The notes: generated from the letters alone by a model not told the origin. DNA of 64,000 nt from Aselliscus stoliczkanus (GCA_033961575.1 CM066732.1:82726687-82790686); one strand, 5' to 3'. Shown: positions 1 through 12,816, counted from the stretch's first letter. A program made the numbers and translations.

Positions 1-1216
1 ATTGGACAATCTGTAAGAAATAGATAAATTCCTAAAAACATGCAATCTTCCAAGACTGATTCAAGAAGAAACAGAAGATCTGAACCAACCTATTACTATT
101 AATGAAATCGAGTTAGTAAGGAACAAGCTCTGAACAAACAAAACTCCTGTACCAGATGGCTTCACCGGCATATGCTATCAAACATTCAAAAGACAACTAA
201 TAGTTTTCCTTCTCAAAACATTCCAATACTTTCAAGAGGAGGGAAGACTTCCAAGTTCATTTTATGAGTCCAAAACCAGACAAAGACATTACAAAAAAAT
301 AAAATTATATGCTGATATCCCTAATGAACAGTAATGCAAAAATGTTCAACAAAATATTAGCAAATCCAATTCTGCAATACATTAAAAAGGTCATACACCA
401 TGATCAATTAGATTTATTCCTGGGGTGCAACTGGTTCAATATCTGCACATCAATTAATGTGATAAACACATAAATAAAATGAAGACTAAAAATCATATAT
501 TCATATCACTAGGTGCATAAAAACATTTGATAAAATCCATCATGCATTTATAATAAAAACTCTCAACAAAGTGGGAATAGGGGAAACACACCTGAACATC
601 ATAAAAGCCATATAAGACAAACTCACAACTAACATCATACTCAATAGGGAAAAGCTAAAAGTGTTCTCCTTATGATCAGGAAAATGACAGGGTGCCAACT
701 TTCACCAACTCTATTGAACACAGTGCTGGAAGTCCTAGCCATGGCAACCAGATCAGAAAAAGAAATAAAAGTATCCAAATTAGAAAGGAAGAAGTAAAAC
801 TGAACATTATTTGCATATAACATGATACTACATAGAGAGAACCCTAGTGATTCCACCAAAACCTATTATAACTGATAAATTCAGTAAAGTAGCAGGATAC
901 AAAATTAAGAAATTGGTTGCATTTTCACACCCCAATAACAAACTATTAGAAAGAGAAATTAAAGAAACAATCCCATATACAATTGCATCAATAAAATAAA
1001 ATAAAAATAAAATACCTAGGAATAAATTTAACCAAGGAGGTAGAAGATCTGTACTGGGATAATTATAAGACATTGAAGAATGAAACTGAAGAAGATAGAT
1101 ATAATTGGAAGTGTACACCATGCTCATGGATAGGAAGAATTAACATGATTAAAATGTCCATACTACCCAAAGGAATCTACATATTCAATGCAATTCCATT
1201 AAAAATACAAATGGCA

Positions 1217-1359
1217 GGGCCGGCAGAGTGGCTCAGTTGGTTAAGAGCTCGCTCAAGAGTGCAAGCTGAGATCTGAGCAACAGCAGTTCAATGCCCAGCC
1301 TGAGCTGAGCTGCTCCTTAGGTGCCAACAGAAGGCAGGATGGCTCAGCTGAAAAAAAAT
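1217..1359 (+). mobile_element. tRNA-derived SINE, divergent subfamily
   Basis: Starts with the GGGCCGGC head seen in the other SINEs here but has a different body. It has an A-box-like TGGCTCAGTTGG, a B-box-like GTTCAATGCC and an A-rich tail. It lies in L1 ORF2 between near-identical 15-bp direct repeats, AAAATACAAATGGCA (1202-1216) and AAAATAAAAATGGTA (1360-1374), which mark target-primed insertion. It lacks the CATATGAGGGCCAG block of the Rhin-type copies, so it is a separate subfamily. Confidence 0.85.
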
Positions 1360-2378
1360 AAAATAAAAATGGTATTTTTAACTTAACTAGAATAAATAAT
1401 CTTAAATTTATATGGAGCCACAAAACCCTGAATACACAGCAATCTTGAAAAAGAACACAGTTGGAGGTATCATGTTACCTGATATCAAACTATACTACAC
1501 GGCTATAGTAATCAAAACAACACGGTACTGTATAAAACAGACACATATGTCAATGCAACAGAATAGAGAGCCCAGAAATAAACCCACATCATATGTTCAA
1601 TTAATCTATGACAAAGGAGGCAAGAACATACAATGGGATTAAGATGGTCTATTCAATAAATAGCATTGGGAAAACTAGACAGATGCATGCAAAATAATGA
1701 AACTGGACCACCTTCTTACTCCAAATACAAGAATAAACTCAAAATGGATTAATGTGTAACCCTTGATATCATAAAACTCCTAGAAGAAAACATAGGCAAT
1801 TAACTCTCTGACACTCCTCTTAGTAACATTTTTTCCAGATATATGTCCTCAGGAAAGGAAACCTAATGAAAAATAAATTTTTTAAATGGGTAAATATCAA
1901 CTAAAAAGTTTTTGTATGGCAAAAGAAATCATCAGTAAAACAAAGAGACAACCTACCAATTGGGAGAAGATATTCACCACTGATATATCTGAAAAGTGGT
2001 TAATATCCTTAATATCCAAAATTTATAAAGAATTCATACATATTAACACCAAAACAAAACAACAAAAAATAAAACAAAATAATCTAATTAAAAAATGGGA
2101 AGAGGATCTGAATAGACATTTCTCTAAAGAGGACATACAAAAGGCCAATAGACATATGAAATGATGCTCAAGGTCACTAATCATCGGGAAAAGCAAATTA
2201 AAACCACAGTGAGATACCACCTCATACCTGTCAAATGGCTATCATCAATAAATAAACAAACAAGTGTTGACGAGGATGTGAAGCAAAGAGAACCCTGGTG
2301 CATTATTGGTGGGATTTCAAATTTGTGCAGCCACAATAAAAACAGTATGAGGTTCCTCAAATATTAAAAATAGAACTA

Positions 2379-2459
2379 TTGGGCTGTCGGAAAAGTCATG
2401 ACACATTTTTGCAACGAAAAAAATAAAACAATATGTCATGAGTTTTTCGACAGCCCCAA
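2379..2459. mobile_element. Mariner-type MITE, copy 1 (81 bp)
   Basis: Begins TTGGGCTGTCGG and ends CGACAGCCCCAA; terminal inverted repeats of roughly 25 bp surround a short A-rich centre. It is flanked by TA on both sides (2377-2378, 2460-2461), the Tc1/mariner target duplication. It has no coding capacity. It sits inside the L1 3' end, so it is younger than that L1. Related copies lie at 26184 and 45991. Confidence 0.9.
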
Positions 2460-3118
2460 TACCTTATGACCCAGTAATTCCATCCACTTCTGGGTAATTA
2501 TCCAAAAAAATCTTAAACACTAATTCAAAAACATGTATGTACTCTATGTTCATTGAAACATTATTTACAAAGGCCAAGATATGGATGCAATCTAAGTGCC
2601 CATCAACAGACAACTGGATAAAGCATTGGTTCACATATACAATGGAATATTATTTAGCCATAAAAAAGAATGAAATCTTATCATTTGCAACAATATGGAT
2701 GGATTTAGAAAGTATTATGCTAAATAAAATAAGTCAGACAGAGAAAGACAAATACAATATGATTTCACTTACATGTAGAATTGAATGAACAAAATGAATG
2801 AACAAGCAATACAAAAATATGCACAGATACAGAACAAACTAATGGTTGCCAGATGAGTGAAGGGGTTGGAGGTCTGGATGAAAATAGTGACAGGATTAAG
2901 AAGTACACATTGATAGTTACAAAATAATGGGAATGTACAAGTACAGCAGAGGAAATATAGTCAATAATACTGTAATGACTACGCATGGTGCCAGGTGGAT
3001 ACTAGATTTATTGAGGGACCACTTCATAAATCATATATAAGTCTAATCACTGTGTTATACACTTGAAACTAAAATAGAATAATATTGAATGTCAACTGTA
3101 ATTGAAAAATAAAAACAA

Positions 3119-3653
3119 ATCAAATACAAAAAGAGACAAAAAGCAAAAAAAAAAGGCGTATCAAAAAAACGGATTTGAAAATTAATAAAAGAATAAACGA
3201 TTTAAACAAAAAGTATAAGGAGTCAATATGAGATTTGGTGTCCTACAATAATGCTAAAAAACAGAAAAGAAGGACAGAAGTTACATAGAAAAATTAATAT
3301 TTCTTACAGTTGTAAATCACATGTAATTCTATCTAATAGCTCATGAAAGTGTGAGAATTATGATGCAATTACTGGAATTTCTATCAGTTGTTCAATATCA
3401 AAAAAAAATTCAACTCCATATTTATTTCAAAATATGGCATGAATTTCCTGAAAGATTTTAAATAAAATTTTTTGTTTTTATGCTACAAATATTGTAGTAC
3501 ATTGCTGTGTAATTAGTAGGAAAAACTAAGTTAAATAACAGTACTTGCTTTATTACAACTCGAAAAATATGCTTAATTCTTCCCATCAAAGCCATATCAT
3601 GAGCAGCTACATCTTCAAATTTATATTCATTATTGACTCCAATAATGTCTACA
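3119..3653. other. A-rich L1 tail, then unassigned AT-rich sequence
   Basis: The first 40-60 bases are the degraded A-rich tail of the upstream L1. The rest is AT-rich, without a repeat, ORF or RNA I can recognise. Confidence 0.5.
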
Positions 3654-3785
3654 GTTTTTTTTTAATTAAAATTTACTGGAGTGACAATGGTTAGTAAAAT
3701 TACATAGATTTCAAGTGTACAATTCTGTAATGCATCATCTATACATCACACTGTGTGCTCACCACCCAGAGTCAGTTTTCAGTTA
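3654..3785 (-). mobile_element. L1 3' UTR tail fragment
   Basis: In plus orientation it starts with a T-run and continues with the reverse complement of an L1 3' end (block GTGACAATGGTTAGTAAAAT, then a CATCATCTATACAT-like segment). The same family recurs at 54346-54504 (minus) and 24110-24425 (plus). Only the last ~130 bp survive; no clear TSD was seen. Confidence 0.75.
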
Positions 3786-3794
3786 TGGCTCTGT

Positions 3795-4090
3795 GACAAA
3801 CTGTCTCAAAACTTCATGGCCCAATTATTGTGCTCATGAGTTCTGCAGGTCAAGAAATCAGAGAGGATACCACAGGGATGGCCTCTCTCTGTGCATATCT
3901 ATGGCTTCAGTTGGAATCCTTGAAAGCTGAGAGATAAAATCATGTGAAGGCTCATATATACACATTTCAAATTTAATGCTGACTTTTGGCTGAGACTTGA
4001 GCTGGTGCTACTGATCAGAATACATACAAATGGCTTTTCCATGTGGCTGGAGTTTCCTCAGAATGTGTTGGTTGAACTGCAAAGGTAAAT
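3795..4090 (+). repeat. Probable old LTR relic (ERVL/MaLR-like)
   Basis: Contains decayed blocks typical of an old LTR type: TGTGACAAACTGTCTCAAAAC, then CTCATGAGTTCTGCAGGTC, later GGCTGAGACTTGAGCTGG and CTTTTCCATGTGGCTGG. The family assignment is from memory and tentative. No internal viral genes accompany it. Confidence 0.45.
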
Positions 4091-4186
4091 GTGGGTGGAA
4101 GGAAGCCAGGGGTAAAGAGAGAAGAGGAGTGGAGCAGGAGAGAGAGAGTGAAAAAGAGAGAGAGAATCACTAGGTAGAAGTTTTAC

Positions 4187-4190
<4 letters not shown>

Positions 4191-4230
<40 letters not shown>
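4191..4230 (+). repeat. (TG)n microsatellite
   Basis: An uninterrupted run of about 20 TG units, preceded by a purine-rich GA/AG stretch at about 4137-4166. Likely length-polymorphic. Confidence 0.97.
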
Positions 4231-4232
<2 letters not shown>

Positions 4233-4449
4233 ATCACAAAGCATTCCTTCAGCCCCATAGTATTTATATTGATGACCACCCATATTCAAGGAAGGGAAAA
4301 TAGATTCTAAATCTTGGTAGGGGTATGGCAAGATTCAGAAAGCCTGGAGGATGAGAAATGCTACTGTGGTCCTTACTGAAAAATACAACCTGCCATATAA
4401 CCATTGTCTTAAATCTGTAAAAGAGTAATGAATGAATTTAGTACCTGTA

Positions 4450-4870
4450 TTCCTCATTAAGATATCACTTAGCTATTGCTGCAGAACAAACAACCATGAA
4501 AGCTCAGTAGCATTGAGTATCATTCTTAGAGACTTATGAGTCAGCTGTTGCTCTGCTTCGGGCTCTGGGTCTGCAGAATGCCTGGAGTAAGTCTTCAGAG
4601 CAGAGAATATTTCCAGAGTGTCTTTTATTCATGGCAATGGTAATAGGGTTGAACATAAACATGTGGCCTCTTAAGGCCTAAGGTTGAAACTGTACACTTT
4701 TATGGCCACCACATTTCACTTGCCAAAACAACTAGCCAACCCCAACATGAAGTAGTGGAAATGCTGTGTCACTAGTGGGAATAATTACAATGTCACATGA
4801 AAAAGGGTTTGGATACAGGCAGGGGTAAATAATTGGGATGAATAATGCAATCTACATAGTTACTTCCATC
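4450..4870 (+). repeat. Probable old LTR relic (ERVL/MaLR-like)
   Basis: Opens with CACTTAGCTATTGCTGCAGA followed by ACAAACAACC, resembling the 5' part of an ancient LTR group. Later it has CCTCTTAAGGCCTAAGG and GGATACAGGCAGGGG blocks like the 3' part. Strongly decayed; subfamily uncertain. Confidence 0.45.
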
Positions 4871-5780
4871 CCGGAACAATAGTATAAATTCCTGTATCAG
4901 TCAGTGAAGTAGAGTTACCAATGAGTTTAATTATATTATGGTAATTATATCATGCTCGATTGTTGGAGGAGCTGGGGAAGACAGGATATGAGAGATGGAG
5001 GAACAGAGAAAGAGTTACCAATCTACCAACCTATTAGGCCAAGAATTTCTAACCTTAAGAGTGGGCTCACCAAAGGGGAGCTCATGGAAGGATCTATGGG
5101 AAATTGTGAATTTTGTATAGCTATCACCTCAGTGGGTTCACAGTTATACATTTAGTAGTAGACCCTGGCCCATTCTTGGTCAGCAGAACAGTAGTAGAGA
5201 AGAGGTGGACACCTAGCAGAGGAAATAAAAGACAAACTACAACCTGCTGGACACCTTTGCACTTGTCAGTAATGACATCTGACCTCAAAATGACCTTCAG
5301 AGAATAACGACTGCTGTTTCACATCTACCTTCCCAATTTTGCACAGGTTCTTATTTTTATCAGCTCTGAACCAGACCCATATACAGAAGGGAATTCTGGA
5401 AATGTAGTTCCCAGCTTAATGAAGTTAAGAAGCAAAATATACCACAGTATCTATCAAAACACTTCTACCTTATATAACATCATAAGTATATTTTCATTTG
5501 TAATATATATTATTGATTCAAGTAAAAGTGAGAATGCTAACAGAAATGCTTACAGCTTTATCTTTAATGAATAAATAGCAAATTGCTCTTACAATTTCAA
5601 AAACTTATAAATTTTAGATCATTGGAAATTAAAAATACTTCCACTTACAGGATCACAGACAGAAAAACAAAATTGCTATCTATATTTATGTTATATTGTA
5701 AAAATTGAGTTAATTTTAATCCAATTGCTAACTTTCCAACTTCTTCCATCATCTAGAAGTTAATTTATATCATTAATCAG
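4871..5780. other. Unassigned sequence
   Basis: No recognisable gene, RNA or repeat. Short open frames near 4952-5307 have no recognisable similarity and no coding-like composition. Confidence 0.4.
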
Positions 5781-5793
5781 TAATATATTAGTA

Positions 5794-5925
5794 GGGGCCG
5801 GCCAAGTGGCATGGTGGTTAAGCACTGGCCTGGGAAGCCAGCAGCCCCAGTTCGGGTCCCACATATGAGGGCCAGTGACACTGCCCTCAAAAAAAAAAAA
5901 ATAATAATAATAATAATAAAAATAA
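5794..5925 (+). mobile_element. Rhin-type tRNA-derived SINE
   Basis: Full-length copy: GGGGCCGGCC head, a GGTTAAGC segment, TTCGGGTCCCACATATGAGG (B box and body), GCCAGTGACACTGCCCTC, then a poly(A) tail grading into AAT repeats. It is flanked by TSDs TAATATATTAGTA (5781-5793) and TAATATATCAGTA (5926-5938). Slightly older than the other copies because the central hairpin has mismatches. Confidence 0.92.
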
Positions 5926-5938
5926 TAATATATCAGTA

Positions 5939-7664
5939 AGAGAGCATGTGTTTTGTAACCTTTAGGATACAATTATAAGATATTAATTTTATAATTATAG
6001 ATTATTAATTTTGCTTCTTGAAGAAAATCTTATTGAATTTTAGAACTGTCTTATGTTTTTGGTTGACCTTGAGTATTTCTTATTTCTTTGAAAAAGCACA
6101 TTTATTTGAAATGTTCCTATTGAAACCCATAAAAAGCATTAAACAAAAATATCTAGATTTGATTTCAGAATATGGGTAAAGTTTAAAGGTCTCATCATGC
6201 ATAGGCAGTGTTGTTGCTATACACACTGTACCCTTTTTGTCTAAATCTGCATTTCTTCAAGCAAAGGAAAAGAGAAACTCCTTGTACCTTGTTGCTCTAT
6301 GAATTCTCCAGGCTGCCAGTATCTGAGAAGCTGCCAGAACCTTTGATTTGTTTTGTAATTTTTAAGCTCTTTAAAAGGACCTTGACATTCTGCTTACCTT
6401 CTTCATTTCAGCTGCCTATTAAACATCAGACTTTAATGATTTTCTAACTATAACTGTAAAATACTCCGCACATCCTCCTGATGTCATAGCCTTTATCATT
6501 CAATTCTTCCTTTTCCTTATTTGCTCCAGAGTGACATTGAGGGCATGGGCATTAAAATCCTTTTTTTTTGTTTTCCGTTGGATTCCCTGGGCACACTATA
6601 CCTTCCAGCATCCTTATGTTCCCTCAAATTCACAAAACTGCCCCCTGACTGTAAGTCATCACCCCCAAAAAAGTCAATTGGTGAGCTGATTTCCTCTCAC
6701 CCGCAGCGCATACGAAGCACCTCATTATATCCTGGTATGGCCTAGTAAAATGCAGAGGAGTCATGCCCACTGAGGAGTGTCTGCACTTCACAGTCCTGAT
6801 TATTCCTCCTTTTATTTGCATGCCTCTAAAGAAAAGAATCTCTATGATGAAGGAATCTTTTAGGTATCTCAAATAGAACCCCCTCTCTTCCACATTCCTC
6901 TACTCCTATAAACTACCTTAGCTTTCATCCTACCCCCCCTCCCTGAAATCACTCTCATACAAATCTCTTACTCATCCATCGAACCTTTAAAAGAAATCGT
7001 TTGAATTTAGTAAGCTCTTTTTATATATTTCTCATCCTCTCTGGGAAAGGATTTTATTGATCCATGAATGTCATGACATTTCCAAGATGATGGCAGTTAT
7101 AGAATTTTTAACATGGGAAAGACTTGGTTTGGGACAAGACAGATGACAAATGGGGAACTGGTGATGACACACATTATATACCACAGAATATTAAGGTATA
7201 AGAGATCAAATGTGTATATGCCAGGAAAGTTTAGTAATAGAACAACCCCTTAAAATAAAACTGAGTTAAGAATGAAGCAGTGAGAAAACAAGGTTATCTA
7301 TTCTTAAGAGAAAAATAAAACCACTGTTATAACTACATGTGAATCTTATGATATAGACCAGGCATTTTATGCCAATAAGCAATAATTATGGTAGAATATG
7401 TTTCCATACTATATGTAATTAATTTGTACATGGATAATTATTTTGTATTATACAGTGTTAGGCATTCTTTTTCTATAGAGTAAGAAAACAGGGGTTTTGT
7501 AAATAATGCCAATGGAATAGTACATTAAATTATGAAAGAGATATATATTTGGGAGACTTTGGTGCCAAAGATAAACAGAATAAGAGAGAAGAGGAATGAG
7601 ATTAGAGATTGGAACTTTACTCAAGATATGAGAAAGGGATTGCAAAACAGTAAAATAGAAGAGG
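5939..7664. other. Unassigned sequence
   Basis: About 1.7 kb without a recognised repeat. The 6200-6960 part is less AT-rich and pyrimidine-rich, and includes ATTTGCAT (an octamer-like site) near 6813-6820. Short open frames on both strands show no known domain. Confidence 0.4.
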
Positions 7665-7678
7665 GAAAGCTTACTTTT

Positions 7679-7796
7679 TTTTTTTTTTTACTCTTTTTTT
7701 TGAGGGCAATGTCACTGGCCCTCATATGTGAGACCGAACCGGGGCCCGCTGGCTTCCCAAGCCAGCGCTTAACTGCCGCGCCACTCGGCCGGCCCA
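7679..7796 (-). mobile_element. Rhin-type tRNA-derived SINE
   Basis: Minus-strand copy: T-rich tail, GAGGGCAATGTCACTGGCCC, then the hairpin segment and a GGCCGGCCC end. The TSD GAAAGCTTACTTTT is identical at 7665-7678 and 7797-7810, indicating a fairly recent insertion. Confidence 0.95.
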
Positions 7797-7810
7797 GAAA
7801 GCTTACTTTT

Positions 7811-9314
7811 ATAAAGAGTATTTTGTTTTGTTTTGATTTCCCTGGGGAAAAAAAATGAAAATAAAATTATTCTTGACTATAGTTTACCCAAAGGTTTACT
7901 GACCTTAACTTCACAGCATTTGAATAAAGAGCTTATAAAAAGCCTATCATCCAAGAAGCAAAATCGCCTCTTCCTAGGATAATAACTCAGGTGTCCACTG
8001 TTGACAGAGATGGGCTACTCCATTCCTTGCAATGCAGCTTAGTTAGGTCAATGTGCAAATTACCTGTCCTTCCTATGCCTATCAGGAACGCAGTCTCAAA
8101 CAGGAGGTCAAAATGTGAGTAATTTTAGATAAATAAGCAGTCTTTGCAACCAAGTGGAAAAGAGAAAGTGGGACGGGGGCAGCAAAAGGAAAGAATGCCA
8201 ATGCCACTCAAATCAATTCTGCTCTGTGAGACTCCTATCTAAATAATACAAGCGTTAATTAGCATTTTCTAAGTAGCACAATATAGAAAACAATTTTTTA
8301 TCAGTTTTTCATTGTAAGTGCAGAAGTCAAAGCAATGTCTCAGCTACTCAGAAAGCAGATTATGTTCCATCACAATGTGGTCACCATGGCTATTTCATTT
8401 AACTATCACTCTATTTTTCAACTTTGAAATAAAGTAACATGCTATGTGATATCAAGGCCTAACGGTAAAATTTTAACTTATTGGTAAAGGTAAAATTTGC
8501 AATCCGTTTAAATAAACAGAAAAGTATCCTTTTTAATATTCAAGCTTCTCAATTTTTCCTCATAGATTATAATTACAACTAAAGAGAACCTCCTCAAGAA
8601 GTGACCAGAGATGGCTTAGGAAAGAGAAGACTCCTGAATTAGGTTCTGGGTGAAAGCTTCAAAATTTTAACTAATAGTGGTTAGCTGTGAGAGAGTGATT
8701 AATGCGGTCTGGCAAATACACGCTGAGCGTGTATTATGTTCTAGGCAGCGTAGCAGTGTTTTGTCATATGCAAGATGACTAAAGCTGACTCCTAGACTTC
8801 AAGAAGAAATAATAAAGAAGGCTTTTGTCATAGGACCTCTCAAATTGCCCTGCCTTCTTTTCAGTCTGTTCTTGTATTTACTGAGCATTTATCCAGCAAA
8901 TTATAGGATATAGGAGCAGATATTTCCCATTGCATTTCACAATCGTTATGAAAAAAGACTCCTAATGTAAGTATCAAAGTATTAGCATGAGCTTGAAAAA
9001 AGTCATATTGCAAAATCACACTGTGTTATAATATTTCTAGGAAATCAACACCTACAAAAAGGTTATTGTCCAAGCAGTGGCCCTTTAGTAAATGATACAC
9101 ATTTGAAATCTTATAATATTAATCCAAATCTAGCTTTCTTGTCAGTCCCAAAACTGAAGAGTGGGAAAATATGTTGCCAGTTTGGAAGGGCAGATTTCTA
9201 TCCAGTAGAAAAGGTCATTTGCAAGAATCTACTCCGTCAACTGGGAGCTCAGTACCCTCACCTATGAAAAGTGCCAGAGCAAGTCCAATTTGTCCTGGAC
9301 GGGGAAGGTAAAAT
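7811..9314. other. Repeat-poor, unassigned sequence
   Basis: No interspersed repeat, ORF or RNA recognised. Composition is ordinary AT-rich mammalian single-copy DNA. Confidence 0.45.
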
Positions 9315-9325
9315 TTCAGCTCTCA

Positions 9326-9442
9326 GGGCCGGCAGAGTGGCACGGTGGTTAAGCGCTGGCTTCGGAAGCCAGCGGCCCCGGTTCGGGTCCCACATATGAG
9401 GGCCAGTCAGTAACACTGCCCTCAAAAAAAAAAAATTTTTTC
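9326..9442 (+). mobile_element. Rhin-type tRNA-derived SINE
   Basis: Complete copy with the head, a perfect hairpin in the tRNA-like part, a B box (GGTTCGGGTCCC) and an A-tail. TSD TTCAGCTCTCA is identical at 9315-9325 and 9443-9453. A 4-bp CAGT-type duplication (GGCCAGTCAGTAACACTG) distinguishes this copy. Confidence 0.95.
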
Positions 9443-9453
9443 TTCAGCTCTCA

Positions 9454-12445
9454 CCTACTAGAATGGAAAAGGCAGAGAAGGTCAACATAGTCAGAAAATT
9501 TTAGCAATTTCTAAAGCAAGACATCCACCACGTTAAACTGTTATGTGTTTCAATATCTGGAAGACCCTCATTGATCAGACTACCTTGATATATGGTGGTC
9601 AGAGTGAAGAGACTATTGTTTTCAAGCTAGCTGCATGGCTCACTTAAATATGTGTTGACCAGCCATCTATACAGAACAGCAACATTGTTACATCACAAAC
9701 CAAAACTTTAGTATTTCCAGCTGCAATGCAGTTGAGCAGAATCCAGGATGCAGCTTATTTTCCCCTCATTTTTCTCTATTTATAGCCTTACTCAGTGACA
9801 GGTCTGATGCACAGGAGTGGGCTCTTACTCAACACATCTGCTCCCCATGTGTTGCTGAGTCACACATACTTTTTTCATTACCAAAAGTAACAAATATTTA
9901 TTTTCTCCTTGACAGTCCCACAGAGTTGTTGCAGAAAAAGGAAAAACAAGTGAGATTCCATTCAGCTTTGCTCATAAAAAGATCACTGTTGGTATATGTA
10001 CTTCCACTACTAACAGTTGTGGAAACCTTGGGATGTGTCCAGACTAAAATAATTAGGAAAGAGGATGCATGATAAAAGATTGGAATAATTCATATGGGCC
10101 TAGAAATAAAATTGTATGGAATTACTGATTAGATCTTACAGTAAAAATATATATATTAAAGATCAGTCTACATCTGAGTTTTCTCTAAAGCAAATATTTG
10201 TAAACATGAGAGAGGCTTCAGGGAACATTTGAAATCTTTCCCCCTCAAACAGAATATCCATGTTGATTATTAATTTTTATATGAGCCTGGAATGGAATCA
10301 TGCAATGTTATTATCTAAAGGTAATAAATGGCATAAATTATATTCTTCTCGTGACAATGTCAGAAGTGCAAAGCTAGGATTTTCTATTCTGTCTCATAAT
10401 TTTCTATTAGTAATTCTTTAAATGGCAAATTGCAACTTTGAAGTCACACATAAAACCATGTCTAACTTGGAAGACAAGGAATAAAAATGAATAGACAAAC
10501 CTACATCATTTCTCTGTATCATCAGGTTTGTAACTGAACTACTCCTTAAATCTATCTTTAGCTTTCTCAAAGTCTTATAAACGAATGTCATCCTGATTTG
10601 ATTGACTGATCTTTGTTTCACACCCTTCACAAAGAAGCCCAAAATAGCTGCTGGAAAACACTACAAATGGTTGAGTTTTAGTAGTCACCAACTTCATACT
10701 GTCATAATTCATTACATGTGAGCTAAAATAAGGTTTACTTATTAACTATAAAAGCCCTGTTAAGAAAATTTCAGAAATCATTTTGTTGCCATCTTTTGTC
10801 ACTGCCTTTCTCTTTAAAAAGACTACGCATCTAATCCATTAAAGATCATTGCTTAGAGAAGAATTTTATGAACTAAGAAGACTGACTTCATACTGTGACA
10901 GTGAATTTGCCTTATCATTAAACTGGCTTATTTGCTATCTTAATTGCACATGTGTGAAATCACAAACATTCACAGGCTAGGCTCTACAAAGGCATATTTA
11001 CTGGTATAATGATCACTTTCCTTATATAATCTTGTAATGGGCTTAGCAGAGTTACACATATTTAGTAAAAATCCTTCCATCAAGGTGGCCTAAATCAAAA
11101 ATAATGTTAGCTGACTTGATCATCAGCTGCTGTTCATGACCTTGATTACGTTTAGATCACCTACATTCCTCCTGCCTCAGAACAACCCACATTATGCTAA
11201 TGACCCTAATTCCCAAAATATCTAACCCTCTCACATCTAGTTAAGCTAGCGTGTACCAAAAGCATAGCTCACTGAAACGCTCAGGTGCTTACAGGAAACG
11301 CATCTTTTCCAATAAGTCATTTTGACTTGCCACTGCAAGTGTTCATGCATAAAACATACAAACTAGTTCAAGAATTTCCATGAAAATATGTGCCCCAGAA
11401 TATTTTTCATGACTTTAAAACCATGTATTTTAAGTTGTACATCCAGTGTAATTACAGAACACAAGCTAGGTTGAAATATATTTAAAACTTTAAAGAATTA
11501 TTTTTCTACCTATGGTTTAACTAATGCTACCTCTGCATTTATCTTTCAAAAATGTTAAGTAAAAGTTTGAAATTCCTTTCACTTCTATATGTAAAATGCA
11601 ACTTTCTGCTTAAATGTAAATTCTCTGCGGGTTAGGAAATTCAATCTCAAAATCTAATCCGTTTCCTAGTCTTAAAAATCATCTGACAGCTCTCCAAATG
11701 TAAAGTACACATACATTTTAAAAGTTAACCTTCAGGGAATATAAATAGAATAGAGAAGCACTTTGCTGTCTCATTGTGTGTGCGAATGGCATAAATTGAT
11801 TCAAAATCTATTAAGATTAATCTTTCAAAACTAATACTCTGTGGTTCGAAGGTTACTGAGATAGGTTCCCTTCACACCTTGACATATTTTATCGTATCTC
11901 AAAGTGTCTTAAGAACTCACATATTATCTGATGTTTATCTAGGTTATTGGTCCATTCCATTCATAGCCAATTCAAGTTATTTCTTGTCAGAAAGAAATGG
12001 ATAAAACCTCAACAGCATGCAAGAATCTTTTTCCAGTAATATGAATATCCCAATGGCTATGCAGTACTAACTTTTTGAAAGCTGGTAGTCCATTATATTT
12101 AAAAATGCTTATTTTCAGAGACAGGCTTTCAGGTAAATGACTAAGTTTATGGTGTTGTAATCTTTGCAAACTAGCTACTAAGACGCATTTAACTCTAGGT
12201 ATAATACAGTGTCTTTAAATATATGTCAATTCAAGAAAAATTATGTGGACAAAAAAGTAATTGTGGAACGAGTGTGAAAATAAAAGCAGCCAATATGAAT
12301 AACACAGATCCCAAATATTTCTCTTAAGAGTAGAATTTTGTCATTATTCCAACATTATGATTTCAACATTCTATTTAATTTTTCATTCATAAAGAGATCG
12401 AAAAATAGTAACGTATCGCCTGTTTCCTAATTAAGCATCCATATG
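9454..12445. other. Repeat-poor, unassigned sequence
   Basis: About 3 kb without a recognisable interspersed repeat or coding exon. It is the largest part of the repeat-poor block. Confidence 0.45.
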
Positions 12446-12814
12446 CAGTTGGCCCTTCATATGTGCAGGTTCCACATCTGCAAATTCAACCAAGGATCAA
12501 AAATATATATTTTTTTAATGTTACATTGTTGCTGTCATGTACTGTAGTTAGGTCTACTATTGTTGAATCTGTACTGAACATGCACAAACTTTTTTCTTGT
12601 CATTATTCTATAAACAACACATTATAACCACTATTTACATAGCATTTACGTTGTATTAGATATTGTAAGTAATCTAGAGATGATTTAAGGTATAATGGAG
12701 GTTGTGTGTAGATTATATGCAAATACTACACCATTTTATATAATAGACTTGAGCATCCACCAAATCAGCAGGGAGTCCTGGAACCAATATCCTGAAGATA
12801 CTGAGGGACAGCTG
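12446..12814 (+). mobile_element. Non-autonomous Tigger-type (Tc1/mariner) DNA transposon
   Basis: A 369-bp element starting CAGTTGGCCCTTCATATGTG and ending ACTGAGGGACAGCTG, imperfect terminal inverted repeats of about 24 bp. The inside matches what I remember of Tigger-derived elements (blocks GTACTGAACATGCACAAAC, TTTACATAGCATTTACGTTG, GAGATGATTTAAGGTATAAT). TA follows the 3' end (12815-12816); the left flank is TG, a decayed TA. No transposase. Confidence 0.88.
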
Positions 12815-12816
12815 TA

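Larger units (their letters stand above)
1..2788 (+). pseudogene. L1 ORF2 (reverse transcriptase) remnant
   Basis: Broken coding remnant of the L1 ORF2 protein, which in active elements supplies endonuclease and reverse transcriptase for retrotransposition. Readable pieces include the RT palm region and the C-terminal segment at 2537-2788, which ends in MISLTCRIE and a stop, the usual ORF2 C-terminus. The catalytic FADD motif reads F-A-Y-N at 810-821, so both metal-binding aspartates are lost. Frameshifts and stops are frequent and two later insertions interrupt the frame. It cannot encode an active enzyme. Confidence 0.9.
1..3118 (+). mobile_element. L1 retrotransposon, 3' half (ORF2 part and 3' UTR)
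   Basis: The sequence follows the mammalian L1 ORF2 reverse-transcriptase region through to the ORF2 C-terminus, then an L1 3' UTR ending in an A-rich tail near 3118-3160. The element enters from outside the window, so its 5' end is unknown. It was later hit by a tRNA-derived SINE (1217-1359) and a mariner MITE (2379-2459), so it is older than both. Its 3' UTR carries one copy of a roughly 190-bp module (about 2880-3110) that occurs two or three times in other L1/HAL1 tails of this window. Confidence 0.93.

Noticed and set aside
4058..4279. Minus-strand open frame with a Thr-His repeat
   Set aside because: The repeat is the translation of the (TG)n microsatellite.
9326..9442. Possible tRNA gene (A and B boxes, stem)
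   Set aside because: Multi-copy, A-tailed, TSD-flanked and with non-tRNA sequence after the B box, so it is a SINE and not a tRNA gene.
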